Positions 1 through 15,400 are shown, numbered from the stretch's first letter. The stretch is DNA of 64,000 nt from Branchiostoma floridae (GCF_000003815.2 NC_049990.1:4206564-4270563), one strand, 5' to 3'. A program made the numbers and translations. Notes: generated by a model from the sequence alone, not told the origin.

Positions 1-335
1 CTATTCATACCTAAAATACTGCATCATAAACCCTTTTTTGTGTGAAAATAAAACATTTTACATTATCCAGATTCCGTTCTGTTTGTTTCCTCTCTAACAC
101 TTTAAACAGGCAATACAGAAGGTTTCATTTTGTTTCCTTTATTCCTGTCTTTAGAATTTTTCTATCCACTTAATACTAGACTGGTTATTTCGAGTTCTTG
201 TCCTAGCTACAAGTTGCAGTCCAATGTTGTTAAGAAACAAACCCTTTTTCATATGTCGGAATGAGAAAATGATTGGTTAGGATAGCCTTTTGGTTAGTAA
301 ACAAATAAACAAACGTTTCCTTCACCCCTCCCCAG
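1..335. other. Intron sequence at window edge
   Basis: AT-rich sequence ending in the pyrimidine tract and AG acceptor of the first visible dynein exon. I see no exon, repeat family or RNA gene in it. Confidence 0.6.
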
Positions 336-443
336 GTTGATGAAGACGAGCCCTTGTTCATGAGTCTGATTGAGGACTTGTTCCCAGGCATCCAGCTGGA
401 CAAGGCCGGTTACCCCGAACTGGAGGCTGCCATCGAGAAGGAG
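336..443 (+). CDS. DNAH5/DNAH8-like: Dynein heavy chain, in-window exon 1
   Basis: The exon encodes 36 residues from [18 protein letters not shown] to AAIEKE, the segment just before the AAA2 P-loop. The acceptor is cccctccccag and the donor is GAG|gtcagt. It begins and ends in phase 0. Confidence 0.93.
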
Positions 444-3400
444 GTCAGTCAATCATCATCATCAGTCGACATGCTTATGCACCATCTGGGTTAAACTGCT
501 CCTTATGGGGTGATATACACTTTTTTAGTGTGAAATTTAGGGGCTGTATTTTGAGATAGCTGGGACAAGCTAAGGGTTGAGTTTAAATCTAGAACGCAAA
601 CGAAATCAAAATTGAGTAATCTTCATTGATTTATACCTGTGGAGTGATGATATTGTCATGTAGAAATCAAGCAACTGCTTTCTATAGTCTTGCCCCTCAG
701 GAACAAAAACTCACTGAGTGATCATAATGATAAGTGTATGATAACATAAAAAGACATCATATCCATCATAGTCTTAATATGATCATGATAATAAGTTTGT
801 TTTTTTTCTGCTTGTGCCCATAGTGTGAAGAGTTTGGACTCCAGCACCACCCACCATGGGTGCTGAAGCTGATCCAGCTGTATGAGACCCAGAGGGTTCG
901 GCACGGCTTCATGGCGCTTGGTCCGACCGGCGGCGGCAAGACCAAGTGCATCCACCTGCTGATGAAAGCCATGACAGGTCCGTGAATCATGATGTGTTAT
1001 CTTTTATGTCTTATTATCGATATCAAAAGCTCAAAATTTAATTGACTTAAACACAAGGGTTTTTTTTCTTCAAAAAAGCCAGAGTACTGATGAAGGAAAA
1101 ATGCCTTTGACATGTGTCTAAAAAATATGGACTAAAAAATGTGGGGCAAAATGATAGACGTATTGAGACCAAGTTTGACTGAGTGTAGAAATAAACTATA
1201 TCAACTCTACTTTGCTCTTGTTATTTTATTGGACCAGTAAGCCCTCAAATGTGTAAAAGCCAGCTGATATAATCTGTTCATTACCTCCATAAAATTTCAT
1301 GGAGGTTATATTTTCACTAGCGTTTGTGTGTCTGTCTGTCAACAAGATAACTTAAGTACGGCTGGATGAATTAGTTTCATCCTTGGTGTATTGTTGGGGT
1401 GTGACAAATGATTAGATTTGAGGCCCCCTAGCACTTCCCCTGGTACTGCAGCGGAACATCCGGTTTTGATTTTCTAATCGGCCCTAAGTCCAGTCCATCA
1501 AGAAAAAACGGTTTTGAAAAAAAATTTTTCCTGTCTCTTTCAGACATTGGTGAGCCCCATCGTGAGATGCGTATGAACCCCAAGGCCATCACGGCCCCGC
1601 AGATGTTCGGCACGCTCGACGTGGCCACCAACGACTGGACAGACGGAATCTTCTCTACGCTGTGGCGGCGCACGCACAAGGTGAAGAAGGGAGAGCACGT
1701 GTGGCTGGTGCTCGACGGGCCGGTCGACACCCTCTGGATCGAGAACCTCAACAGGTAACTTTGTTTCAATCTCCCTTCAAGTTGGATATTTGGCATGTTT
1801 ATTCAATTATTTTATTTATTCATCTTTTAGGGTAATCCCTACAGTTAAAAAAAATGATTTCCAAGGGAGCCCAATAAATCTAAGAGTCAGAGTACTTTTC
1901 CATGTTTTTTTCATTTTGGAAAAGATTTAGACGGAGATGAATGAGTGAGTGAGTGTGAGAGAGGGAGGTAGGGAGAGAGAGATCATTATGGAGAATGATA
2001 CTTGAATGTAAGTTCATCTGTGACGGTAGTTAACATAAAACAAAAATAAAGCGCTTACCAACAAGCTTTCGATCAGTCCTTGAGAAGGATCAGAGGACTG
2101 ATCGAAAGCTTGTTGGTAAGCGCTTTATTTTTGTGCACGGATATAAAGTCTTAAAATCGTATCATTATGGAGAATGATATTAAGTGTCTGAGTAGAATGT
2201 GAGTACTAGGTTAGAGTGACAGTGAGCAAGTGAGGGTGATAGTGAATCAGAGAGAGAGAGCGAGAGATTGAAAGACAGTGGGGGAGTAAATGATCTATAT
2301 CACCTTTAATTGTAATGCTTAATTAGAATAGTGTCCTTAACATATAGTTATGATTTTATACAGTGTGTTGGACGACAACAAGACCCTGACTCTGGCCAAC
2401 GGTGACCGGATCCCCATGGCCATGGACTGTAAGATCGTGTTCGAGCCCGATAACGTCGACAACGCTTCCCCCGCCACCGTGTCACGGAACGGCATGGTGT
2501 TCATGAGCTCTTCTGTACTGGACTGGGACCCCATCATCAAGGTAATGTTTACCTCCTGAAAATGGAGGTTAGTTTTCAGTTTGTTTGTTTGTATGTCTGC
2601 TGTCTGCTGGGAATGTGTGCAAGTTTGTTCCCACTGTTCTGTGTCTAAAGTTGTTCTATTTGGTGGATTATGGTGTAGCTGGAGACTTTCAGGATAGGAA
2701 GTTGGTTAGGTCCAGATCCAAAGTAGTTTCCAAAGCCCACTGGAAGGCAGAAAATGCATAGGTACTGAGAAATTCACATCAACAAGAAATATGGGAAATT
2801 CATAAAACATAGTATTTCATGCAGATATAAGATTTTCAATTTCTTGTATTGATTTGGGATCCATGACTGTTGCTCTTGGTATCTAGGATACTTACAAACG
2901 GTGCTGTCCTTGGTGCTGAATGACAAGTTTAACATATTACATAATTCAGTCAAGTGTGATGATGTCAGGAGTGAATCAAAAGTGGCAGGAAAACAGAATC
3001 TACCACCGTCATAGTTCAGTGAGGATTGATGCACCCTGATGTAGATTTTAAACTTTACAACCATGGTTGAGATAACTTGTTGCTTTTTCTGATGGCAGAC
3101 TTACATGTATTTCCTCTCCCTTCCAACAGGCCTGGCTGCGGAGGAGGCCTCCCCAACAGTCCGAGATCCTGTGGAATCTGGTGGAGTCCATCTTCCCCGA
3201 CCTCTACATCTTCGTCAACCAGAGCCTCTGGCCTAAAATGAAGGTAAACATATAGTCATTGTATTGATAAACAACTTAACTGTGACTTGCCACAGTGGTC
3301 ACCCGTAACCAAAGGATGCATCTTGCAGGGCATATGATGCGTCATGACAAAACGGCTGGCAAAGTCATAAGACCCTTATGGGTCACTGACTTTGACACGT

Positions 3401-6400
3401 TCAATTATTTTTTCCAGTTCGATGGTCTTGAATTGTTCTTCCAGTTCATTTTTGTAAAGCCCCGGTCACAAGAATCGTACGATTGACTGCGATGGAGGTT
3501 TTATGCGCGGCACAAGCGCAGAACGTCGTAAGTCGGGGAAGAATCGGAAGCAATGGTTTGAATATATGAAGCCGTGGTCACAAGGATCGTAATGCATCGT
3601 ACGATGAGGTCATTAGAGCGTATCTGCGTCAATCGCAGGTAAATCATAGTAAATCGGGGAGCGTCGTATGGCGAAAATAGAGCTGAAATGGATTTTGAAC
3701 ATGTTCAAAATTTCGCTATCGTCGTAAGATTTTATTTGCCCCCAAAGCAGACTTCATTACGGCAATTTTTGTCTACTGATGAGGTTTTAGATTTATGAAT
3801 TGTTAGCATGTTGTGATTGTTTCAGTTTTCCCTGATATTGTCGATATTGACGAAAAGGGAAATATATCAGTCGCAACTGCCACAATCGCAACCAGAGAAC
3901 AGCGCGCCCCGCACAGGTGATGCAGACAATTGTTTGATCGCTTCATGCACGTGAGTTTATAATTAGATCAAATCTCAGCTCTCGTCGGTCTTGGGTCAGT
4001 TTACCATAATCGTAATAACCATGGGGACAACTCAAACATAAAGGCAGGCTCTATGAGTCGGAAATATATATGATATAATGCTTATGATATGATTTTTGTA
4101 TGATGGCATCTTTTTGTTGATAGCATATAATGATACAATCTTCGAAAGAGTCTGACACGCAGAGCCGGCAAGCAGGCCGAGATAACCATACCAGTACTCA
4201 CGCTTGATTTGAACTTTTCCTTGTAATACTCTTATTGTCTTGGTCTTTTTAAATTCATTTTTACAGTTAAAGATATTATAGGAAGATATTCAACAGCTAT
4301 GTCCACATTTTGTTCGTTAAAGAAGCACAAAAACGGTCAGACGGCTATACAGAAGAGACACAAGTTAAAAATCTTACGACGCTGGAAAAATTTTGAACAT
4401 CATCCGATGCTCTGCGATGCTCTGCGATGGCTGATTTTGCTTACGATTTAGCTGCGATCCACTGTGATCATCGTGCGATAGGCGTAATATGCCATCGCAA
4501 GGACGTCGTACGATTCTTGTGACCGGGGCTTAAATTGAAATTGCTGAAGAAGAGTGATGAATGTCACTTGAAACGTCTGGAAGTAAATCACTGATGTTTA
4601 TCCAGTTGTTAGAGTTTGGATTGCCTTCTTATGTTTCCATTTTTATTCACTTTAAAAATTCATAACCTCCTTTTCCAGACCCTGAAGTGTAACTACGTGA
4701 AGCAGTTGATTGACCTGCTGGAGGGTCTTATTAATACAAAAGCTAGCAGCCATGTGGAATAAGATAGAATGATCTCTATGATATGAAATCCAACCCTAAG
4801 CTTGTATCAGTTGATATTTTGATATTTTTTTGTTTCCAGTTTTCTTTTTCATTCATTTTATTGTTGCGTTGATGTAGGTTAGACATCCAGGTAATAAGAT
4901 ACGTCAAAAAGTAGTTACTCAAGCAACTGGATATGGTTTTGGAAACGGTCAGACGTTTTGGATAGAATCCACTATCCTTCGTCAGTGACACATTTTGATG
5001 TTGAATTTTGTCATAACCCTCTTTCCAGACCCTGGAGTGTAACTACGTGAAGCAGCTGATCGACCTTCTGGAGGGTCTTATCCCCACCGGGGAGGACGGC
5101 ACACCTAAGAACCTGCCCAAGGACCACCTGGCCAAGATCTTCATCTTCGCGCTGATGTGGTCGCTGGGGGCACTGCTGGAGCTGGAGGACAGGGCAAAGG
5201 TCAGTGGCTTTTAAAAAAACATAAAGTTTAACAAGAACCTTACAGTGATATATAGCATCGTTACAGATCATCATCATCTTCGGTCGACGTGCTTACACAC
5301 GACGAGGTTATACCGCCATTTAACGTCCTATCCGAGGGACGACCCTAGCCGAAGCAAACTCGGTCCCGAGGCAAACACGCTGCTGTTGCACTACGCGATC
5401 TCACGTCACTTATGACAAGCAGCTCATACAAATAACGATCGTATAATACTACACAATACTACTTGGAGAAATAAAGATGCTTTTTGTATATTCATGAGAA
5501 CAGTGTCAAGGAGCAGGAACTATCTATTTTATATCTACTGCAGCTACTAGAAACCAGAATTCGAAAATGAGTTTTAGCTTTTTGGGATGCCAAACATTTA
5601 ACTGTTATAATAGTATTAGGTAAATCACTTCTGGGCAAAGGGGGATATTCTAATGAAAAATGAAGGCAAAATATCTGTATTTGTATCAACATTATGCGCA
5701 TGTGTATGTGTGTGTGTGTAGAAAACTTCTATTTGAATTACCCAGACTTAGCCCATTTATTGAACTAGAGTTCCACGAACACATACCTTTGCCAAATAAC
5801 AAGGTTTGTTATGTAGAATGATGTCTGTAGACAAATGCGTTACTCATTTCATTTTCTTTATAATCATATGCTTGGAGTTGGTTTATAAAATTTCAACATT
5901 GATTATGCAAATTAGATCCCAAGTTACCATTAATCGATATCAAATTGTATCAAGTATTACTTAAGCTATCAGCATACCAAAAATCATGATGATCCTTTGA
6001 TCCATTCTTGACTTATTCTCTTTCAGTCTTTGATAAAATACACCCCTTACTCTCTTCCCTCTTTCTCAGTTACATATGTGACAACTTTGATGAAAGTACT
6101 ATAATGAAATGCAGTGGGTTTTTGTACTTTTCCTAATTGATTATGCAAATTAGTTGTTGATTTGCATAATTGGTATCTCATTATGTAGGTCTTCACTTAC
6201 GCTACCTAAATACCAAAAAACATGATGATCCGTCAACATGTTCATATTTTCTCATTAATAATGCAAATGAGGTCATCATTTTCATAATTGATATCTATAG
6301 CCATTTCTCTCCTTCCCAGCTACATATGTGACAAGTTTGAAAGTCCTATCATGGAATGCTGTGGATTTATAAATTTTCCTAATTAATTATGCAAATGAGC

Positions 6401-9400
6401 TGTTGATGTGCATAATTAGTATCTCATTATGTAAGTCATCACTCATTCTATCTACATACCAAAAATCATGACGATCCGTCAACATGTTGTAGAGTTATTT
6501 CGTCCAAAGTTGAGTTTCTGCTGCAGTACCTTGGCAAGCCGCTAGGGGGTCCATTATCAAACTTGACCTTCGTTTCCTGATCCCTACCCACCTACCAAAT
6601 ATCATCAGGATCCATCCCAGGCTTCTCGAGTTATGCTGTTAACACACACACAGACACACAAACACATCCAAAACCTAAGCCTTAGCCATTCTGGCAAAGG
6701 TAAAATTGTCGCAGTGGTTTTAGTCTATTGTCCAGGTTTGTGTGGCAACCCCTCAGCTCCAAAACCATAACTCCACAAATGTGCATTTTAGTTGTATGAA
6801 ACTGTTCAGAAGTCACCCTCAAGCTTAAAGCATCGAGAAACAAGTACCATTTCCACCACCCTGTCACAATTGCAAGGGGGTAGGCACTACTTCTAAAGTT
6901 GCACAAAGCCCACCATACCACATATTTATCTAGAAAATTTTATATAATATTCCCTGGAGAATCCCTTCTTTACTTTTTTGTAGACAGTCAATGAAAACAT
7001 ATCTGGATATATATATCTTTCAACCACATTTTTAACAATGTACATTATGTACTTATTGTCTAACTGTGAATTCAGACATCCATAGAAAAAAGTAACCGAT
7101 ATCGTTTCAAATTTCCCTTACGCCTTGTAACCTGAATTCCTTACAGCTGTTCATCAGTTCATATTCAATTTGATGACAGAGTGATAACACGCCTACTCAC
7201 AATAGGGGATGTGTTAAAAAGTCCGAATGTTTGAAGTGTAGCCACAACTTGACTGTACATTAAATATATGTAAGTCAATTGGAAACAATGTCCCAAGCTC
7301 TGCTCTACTACCTCATGTTCCTTGTATCTCTATGTACACCCAAAAGATTTTCCACAAAATCACCTCCGTGTAATTTCTGCTGGGCAATTGTCTTCTGAAT
7401 TAGCTCTGCCCCAAATCTCACAACCATATGATATAAAAGGTAAGATACATGTTCTACATAGTTCAAGCTGACTCTTTGGAGACAGACTTGAATGCATGAA
7501 GGCTTTGAGGCTGAAAATGGCTTTTAAAAGACTACTGCAAGGACAGCTCAAATTGAGACCATGTAGTGAAAAGAGAGATGACAGTGTACCTACCTCTCAA
7601 ACTCAAAGGAGGGAGAAGAATACAGACTAAGACCGTTGTTATGTACATAAGCCCATCATTTTGGCTTGCCAAGTTGATCATATGGCCTAAGGGTCAACTA
7701 ACACATTTGCAAGGTCTGACCTTTACACCTCTGAAATATCAGGTTGCTCACAGTACTGACTGATCATAGGCCAGTCCATTATTCATGGACAAGGAACCCC
7801 TCAACTGTGCTGACAGCTGCTAAGGTGGAGTGGGGTTGTACTGCTTCAGAAGTTTTCGACAAGAATGCCCCTGCTATCCCTACACTAGCCGCTAGGGGGC
7901 CCAAACTTATGTCACCAACTCCTGAGCACAACAGCTATCTAACACCCAAAACTCGTGGCCATACCATGTTCAGAAGATGGAAAAACACACCCAGAAGTTG
8001 CGCTGCAGTACCAAGGAAAGCCGCTAGGGGGCCCATTATCGAACTCCCCCTTTGTTTCCCAGACCCCTACCCACCCACCAAATACCAGCTGCATCCGTCG
8101 AAGTCTTCTCGAGTTATGCTGTCCGCAGACAAAAGTTTGCAATTAAACCGGCGCCCGCACTTCCATGAAATCCGCTAGGGGGCCCAAACTCGCAGCAATC
8201 ACTCCCTGCTTTAAGGGCTCCCTAACGCTCAAAAATCACGACCGCAGCATGTCCGGAACGCGAGATATCAAGCATGCAGGTCCCGCTGCAGTACCTTAGC
8301 AAGCCGCTAGGAGGCCCATTATCGAACTCGACCTTCGTCTTCCACACCCCTACCCACCCACCAAATATCAGCCGCATCCATCGAAGTCCTCTCGAGTTAT
8401 GCTGCTCACAAACGGGGAGAACCACACCACCAAACCGAAAACATAACCTTAGCCATTCTGGCAAAGGTAATTAAGAAGCGAGAAGAAGTATTGTTGAACC
8501 TATGCATACTAGTATTAGCATACTTCAGACATTGTAGTCTCATGTCATGTATCACATCCTACTCAAATTGTACTTAGAATCACTATAATGTATCATATTC
8601 ACCTTGACCTGTACTTAGCTTGTTAGAAAGCAAGAACGTACAATAAAGGTCTTCATTCATTCATTCATTCATTCATTGAATCTTTTGTATTCATCAGATG
8701 GAGGAGTTCATCAGGAAGCACGAGGCAGACCTGTCCATGCCACCTGTAGAGCCGGGCAGCCAGGACACCATGTTTGAGTTCTACGTGGACGACAACGGAC
8801 AGTGGAAACACTGGAACACGAGGGTCAGTAACCGAGCACAGCAGGCCTGGGGCATCTACTCTGGATAGTTTTAAGGAACGTTTTTAGATAGATGTGCAAA
8901 AGCTAGGTGTGACAGGTCATTCATATAGAATACAACACTTAGTATTCCGTATCACGCGAGGTACCAGCCCGACCGCGGGAAGGATCGCCAGAAGGCCAGA
9001 GGGTGATCGGACCCGCGGGAGGGCTGGGGCCGAGGGTGATGCAGAATACACGGTGTTGTATTTTATTTATGTCATGCCCACCTAAGAAAACACATATTGC
9101 GATGCAAAATGCACCAGATGTTGTGTCCTTGAACAAAAGATTGTAACAACAACAATTCTAACGTCCGAGTCTGGTATTTGAAGTTTCAACCGTGCCGTAT
9201 TCGGCCCGTTCAAAATAGTTCCATTTACTTGAAGAAAGCCTGTGTGATACAACTTAGAACCATATGTGATACGCAACGTTATCACACGGTCCGGAACACC
9301 CGTATCAAAGTTTCTGTATTTACATTACTACAATACACCAACAACAGCAAATGTATAATTCAATATGTATAAACCATAACTCTGTCGCCATGGCAATCCA

Positions 9401-12400
9401 TTTTCATCACCACACTTTTTTGTTCCTCCATATATATACATTAGGTGGAGTCGTACTTGTACCCGAAGGACAGTATCCCAGACTACGCCTCCATCCTGGT
9501 GCCCAACGTGGACAACGTCCGGACCGACTACCTCATGGACGTTATCATGAAACAGGAGAAGGCAGTGCTGCTCATTGGTGAACAGGTATGGATAATATAA
9601 ACTCGCGTTTCGCATATCAACTTTGGATTCCCTTTCCTATGGTATCAAACACATTATGATTGTAAACCCATGAAACGAGCACGGGGCCTGCTTACATGAG
9701 TGGGTCACCAAAAAAGTGCCCAAATTTCCCTGCTTCTGCTCAACACTGTATCGTCCTGTTGTCATGGCCGCGGGCCGGTGACGATGATTCACAAAAGGAT
9801 TCATGAAACATCAGAAATATGATCAACCAAATTTGATATGCGAAACTTTTTGTGCCGAGTTTATATATTTAGAAGTACAGTAACACTTTTGATCCAATAC
9901 TAGAAAATCAACCTAGTATCTGTTAAGTTTATGTTGAAGTATTTTTGAAAACTATGTCCGACTCACTGTTTGCTAAGAACCTTGCTAATACTTTGAAAAC
10001 TCCCAGGGTACAGCCAAGACTGTGATCATCAAGGGCTACATGGGTAAATACGACCCAGAACAGCATCTCACCAAGGCTCTCAACTTCTCCAGCGCCACAC
10101 AGCCAACCACCTTCCAGGTAATTTTGTTTATGAAAGTTCAGGTAAACAATATTCAAATACACGTCTTCAATCTCTAGAACAGATACTAGATATAAAAAAC
10201 GTTTATTTACTTCAAATCAGCCATTTGAAAAGAAATTGTCTCTCACTATGGGGTCAAGGTGCAGGCACTTAAACTTTTGCGTCACCCCTTTATTATCAGA
10301 GATGACATGTATCAACAGTGACCGATTACCAATTTGAAATAACTAAATTCCACATCGCACCATTGAGAGCATTCATCATAATGTTGTACTGAGAACTCTT
10401 CTGTCTGATTGATTTACTCCGAGAGATTTATCGCTCTACTAGTGAACTTAATTATTCATTAGTGATTAATTACCAATTTGAAATGACTCCCACAGCGCAC
10501 CATTGAGAGCTATGTTGACAAGCGTGTGGGCACCACATACGGCCCCCCTGCAGGTAAACACATGACGGTGTTCGTGGACGACATCAACATGCCCATCATC
10601 AACGAATGGGGAGACCAGGTAATTCTCTCTCTTCCAGGCACTTTTAGGCACTGAAATATGCTCACTGTGGCAGCATCTCTTCTCTCTAATAAGTCAGCAA
10701 CATTGAGCTTTGGCAAGTTCTACTTACCGACTCAATAGGCAAAGCAGGGGTTGTTCAAGAGATTCTCTACCCCATGTAGCCAGAATGGTTTGATCCTCTT
10801 ACACCAGAAAGGACCTATACTCTTTTTTGATATATTAAGTAATTTTCTCTGCTTCTTTAGGTTTTCACTTATATCAAGATTGCTTTCCCAGTATCTCTTT
10901 GGGAGAGACCATGGAAATATACATACTTTAAGATACGATCAAGATGGCATGCTTGTCACTTGTGAAGTTTAGAAATGTTTCTGAAACTGTCCAATTTCCA
11001 GCTGAGTTTTGCTTTGGAGATGGAGACTCTGCAATTTTGTATTTGCTGTTAAAACTTCCATAGTTGTGTAATTTTCCATATCAACATCTTTTCCTTATGG
11101 GTACTGTATTTCTATATTATGTATCTCTGCTGCTGCATAAAGGATTATGCAAATTCATGTATTCCTTCATGACATTAGATCACCAATGAGATTGTGAGAC
11201 AGCTGGTTGAGACGAAAGGGTTCTACAATCTGGAGAAGCCAGGAGAGTTCACCAACATCGTGGATATGCAGTTTGTGGCTGCCATGATCCATCCAGGTGA
11301 GATCTTTTACTTTCACTTGATTGTTTATCCAGTACATTACAACTCAGTTCAATAACCTGTTTTTTAGGTAAGCCTGGGGAACAATTACAGCATTTAACAA
11401 TTGTCAGTTATTCTGTATTTTGCAACTTTGCTAAAACGTAACGCTAATTCACCTTTATCCGTTGGGTAACCTATATCCGTTGCTTTTAAAAAACAGAGTC
11501 TTTAAGCACATCAAGTCGGCAGGTGGTAGTTTTAAACTGCAATATCCTGAAAATACTGCAATTTGAAACGTCCGTCCGTTGACGTGATATCCCAAAATAC
11601 CCTGTTTTTAAAAACAACGGATATAGGTAACCCAACGGATAATGGTGAACTAGCGTTACATTAAATTTTACACTTCTCATAGAATACAACCACATATAAT
11701 TAACTCAAATGTCAAAGTATACTTCATTAGTAAAACAACAAGATTAAGCCTAAGACAAACCTTCTTGAGTAGCACATATTAAATTAAACTTGATATATAG
11801 GTTTGGAACTTTGGGGTCAGATGTCTAGTGTAAGTATTCAATCATGTAGGTAACTAAGGTGTGGTCACATATGTCGTGCGATTGTTGTACCCTAACTTTG
11901 TGCATTTTGGAGGACAAAAACGTACATCTCCTGCAAAGTTTGACTGTCTTTGTACACAAAGTGCTGCTCTGGATCTAGATCAGTGATCAATGGCATCAAA
12001 TTCGTAAGACAATCGTAACACATACATGTTACATGTATGTGACCACACCCTAAGTAACTTATGGAAGCTTACTATAGAGTTAAGTCCGACTCTAAGTATT
12101 TGCTGTTTCCCAGGCGGTGGTCGTAACGACATCCCTGCCCGTCTGAAGCGCCAGTTCACCATCTACAACTGCACCCTGCCCTCCAATGCCTCCATGGACA
12201 AGATCTTCACCACCATTGCAGACGGCTACTTCGTCAAGGTCTGTCTCCTTGCCATTTCACTTCTTTTTAATGCTCCTGCTAGAAGAGAGGTATTTGCAAT
12301 TCATATCCAAGGAAATTTTGGAAGGAGTATTTTAAGAAAGCCTTGCCAGTGTAAACCCGCTGGACAATACTGCTTGAAAGTGTGGTGTCCATGCCCATAT

Positions 12401-15400
12401 AGCTTTTGCTCAGTTCTTATGCCAGTTTTCTCTGGAGGTACATGTACAATGTACTCCATGCTTTTCTTTTATCAACTGAATGTACATTGTATACTGGCAT
12501 TTTTACTTTTAGAGTAACTTACATGTAAATATCACCTGTCCAGTAAAAGTGTATAAAAGAGGTGGAGAAAAATTAACATCTGCATTCTGTGCACAGGAGC
12601 GTGGCTTCAAACCGGAAGTGAAGGACTTGGCTGTGAGTCTGGTGCCGTGCACCCGGCGTCTGTGGCAGGCCACCAAGGTCAAGATGCTGCCCACCCCCGC
12701 CAAGTTCCACTATATCTTCAACCTCAGGGATCTGTCAAGGATCTGGCAGGTCGGTTCATTCTCTCTGTAGGGGTGTTTTTAGTCGATTTGATAAGTCTTC
12801 GATCAAACAATAGTGATTCTACGTCGATGAAGGGTAGACATCCAGGTACTAATAAGATACACCAAAAAGCAGTTACTCATTAGCAACTGGATAATTATAT
12901 GACTTTGGAAACGGTCAGACGATTCAGACAACATCCATTGTCTTTTGTCAGTAACACATCTGACTGTTTCCAAAATCATATCCAGTTGCTTGAGGAACTG
13001 CTTTTTGTAAAAGTGATTCTACTCTTACAAGCACTTAATTTGGTAAGTTGAGTGAACAATGGGCATAACATTACATGGAAGAGTGGTAGGGAAGGATGAT
13101 TTTAACAAAAGGAAATGTGATGAATACACATTAAGTCGAACATATTACATGGTTTTTCTTCTCCAGGGCATGCTGACGGTGACCTCTGAGATCGACCCTA
13201 ACAACGACCTGATCATGCGTCTGTGGAAGCATGAGTGCACGCGTGTCATCGCAGACAGGTTCACCAACCATCCTGACAAGGAGTGGTTCGAAAAGATGAT
13301 CTTCAAGGTGAGGCATTTCTGCTACTTGGCCAGCAAGCGCCTAACCCAGGGCTCTACCCTTGCATCCATCATTCCTCCTTTGACAGACTTTTGCCCATTC
13401 CGTCCCCTGTGACAGACAAAAAATCGGCATGTAAAGATTCTAATTGAGCCAAGCAGAGTAAGCAGAATAAAGGAAAAATCATTTCAGAAGGTCTAGATTT
13501 TAAAATTTTCCCGGGGAGCATACCCCTGGACCCCCAGAGTTCTTTGATTAGAACTATGCGACTCCAGATGTCTAACTGAGAGAGACTGCAGTGTGAAAGA
13601 TGTCTGACTTGGAAGCTTGAGGAATGAGACAGTCCAATCTACTTTACACTGTCACTTTTAAATAATTTACAGGGCAATGACATTTAGTAGTGCAAAGTTA
13701 ATGGTTACTGTAAAGGTAGATATTTCAACCTGCATGTTAGGATTTAAATGCTTTAAAAAGCATTTAAATCCTAACATGACACAGTTTTTTTCGTAAAGTA
13801 TACCATAAGTGTTTTATTTGACAGCCATTGAATGATTGATGAATTTTTAACATATGTTCCTTCTTGCATGATTGTCCATCAGGTTGCAGAGGAGGACATG
13901 GGCACAGCTCTGGCTGAAAATGTGAAGGAAGGAGACAGTGCTTACTTTGTGGACTTCCTGCGGGATGCTCCAGAGGCTACAGGTATGTCTACATGATATC
14001 TAAAACAAGCAGAGAAATATTCAATGTACTATCATGTCCCAACTCCATCTCTGTCCACCTAGGCCAATATATATATAGAACTTTATTGCTCGACATTTGT
14101 ACATGGTACAAAGTATGGCAATGACTGTTACACAAAGTACAAAATAGGTGTAGAGAATAAGACTTGATATCCTAATTAACGTAACAAGAAGGGCTGACAC
14201 ATTAGTCTTTGATATAGTGTTACAATCGAGTTGGGCTATACATGAGATTCATTACTCTTATATATATAATGCTATGCAAAAGAGAAGTGGTGTTCTAACA
14301 ATGTGAAATACACTATGCCGAGATATTTTCTGTTATAAGGTTAGATTAGTATACTGTTGTATACTGTCACTAGCCATACTTTGTACCCGTTACAATCGTT
14401 GCGCAGTCTTCCTCTTCTTACGTTGATGAAAGATAGACATCCAGGTAATAAGATACGCCAAAAAGTAGTTACTCATACTAGTAACTGGATATGGTTTTGG
14501 AAACGGTCAGATGTTTCAGACATCATCCAATTTCTTTCGTCTCTGGCCAAAGACATCAGCTGGTGTCTGAAACGTCTGACCGTTTCCAAGATCATTTCCA
14601 GTTGATTGAGTAACTGCTTTTTGGCATATCTTCTTCTTCTTTTCTTTTTCCATTCTAATAACCCCTACTGTGGAATCTAAGATGGGGTGATATGATTATA
14701 CAGCCTATATGATTCCTATCTGAAATTTCTGTTTCTTTCTTTATCATGTTATAACTCTTTTTACAAAAAACATTGTTTTCAACAAAAAAATAGCTCGAAT
14801 CCTGCAATGCTTTAGCTATATTCTTGATGTATACTTCAGTGGTTGTATAGTTACTTACAGTTTGGTAATCATGTATCTAAAATGTATATTGCTGTTTCTA
14901 TGTCAATGCTTCACAGAAGTTATATATTACAGTAACCGTAAGTACATGTATGCCTGTTGTATGAAGTTATTTCTATTGCACAGGGCACATTGTAATATTA
15001 TGCATGTCCTATCATATAGTATTCAGTATCACTGTCAGTACTGAATGTATAAATTTCCGTATACAGTATCACATATCATAATGGTTAACGTTTATTTTCA
15101 CAGGGCTCCCACCCCCAAATCCAGGTAGAAAAACATTACAACTCCTTAAAAGGTGTCTTTGCATGGTGGGAATACTCTGGTTAAAGGACTGGAAAGGGTA
15201 CTGGTGTTAAAGGAACATGTTGCACAGCAATGTACAACTTATATGTACATTTAACACCAAAAACCAAAAAATTGGGATCTTCTTTAAGGGCCTTGTACCA
15301 AATGGCTACATCTGGGTGCTAATTAAGGTTAATGGACATTATCAAATCAACTGTTTTGTATAACAAATCTGTGATTCTGTATAACCCAGGGGATGAGCCC

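Larger units (their letters stand above)
5200..8697. repeat. Intron 6, 3.5 kb of layered repeats
   Basis: The contents in order are: a repeat remnant (5265-5420), three diverged tandem units of about 240 bp (about 5880-6490) carrying 'ttatgcaaat' and 'acatatgtgacaa', copies of the 'gccgctaggggg' family (6520-6700, 7830-8470), a LINE reverse-transcriptase fragment on the minus strand (about 7300-7560), and a LINE-type 3' tail with (ATTC)n (8598-8677). There is no host exon. Confidence 0.65.

Noticed and set aside
7744-8178. 144-codon plus-strand frame and neighbours
   Set aside because: It lies within copies of the 'gccgctaggggg' dispersed repeat and has no domain.
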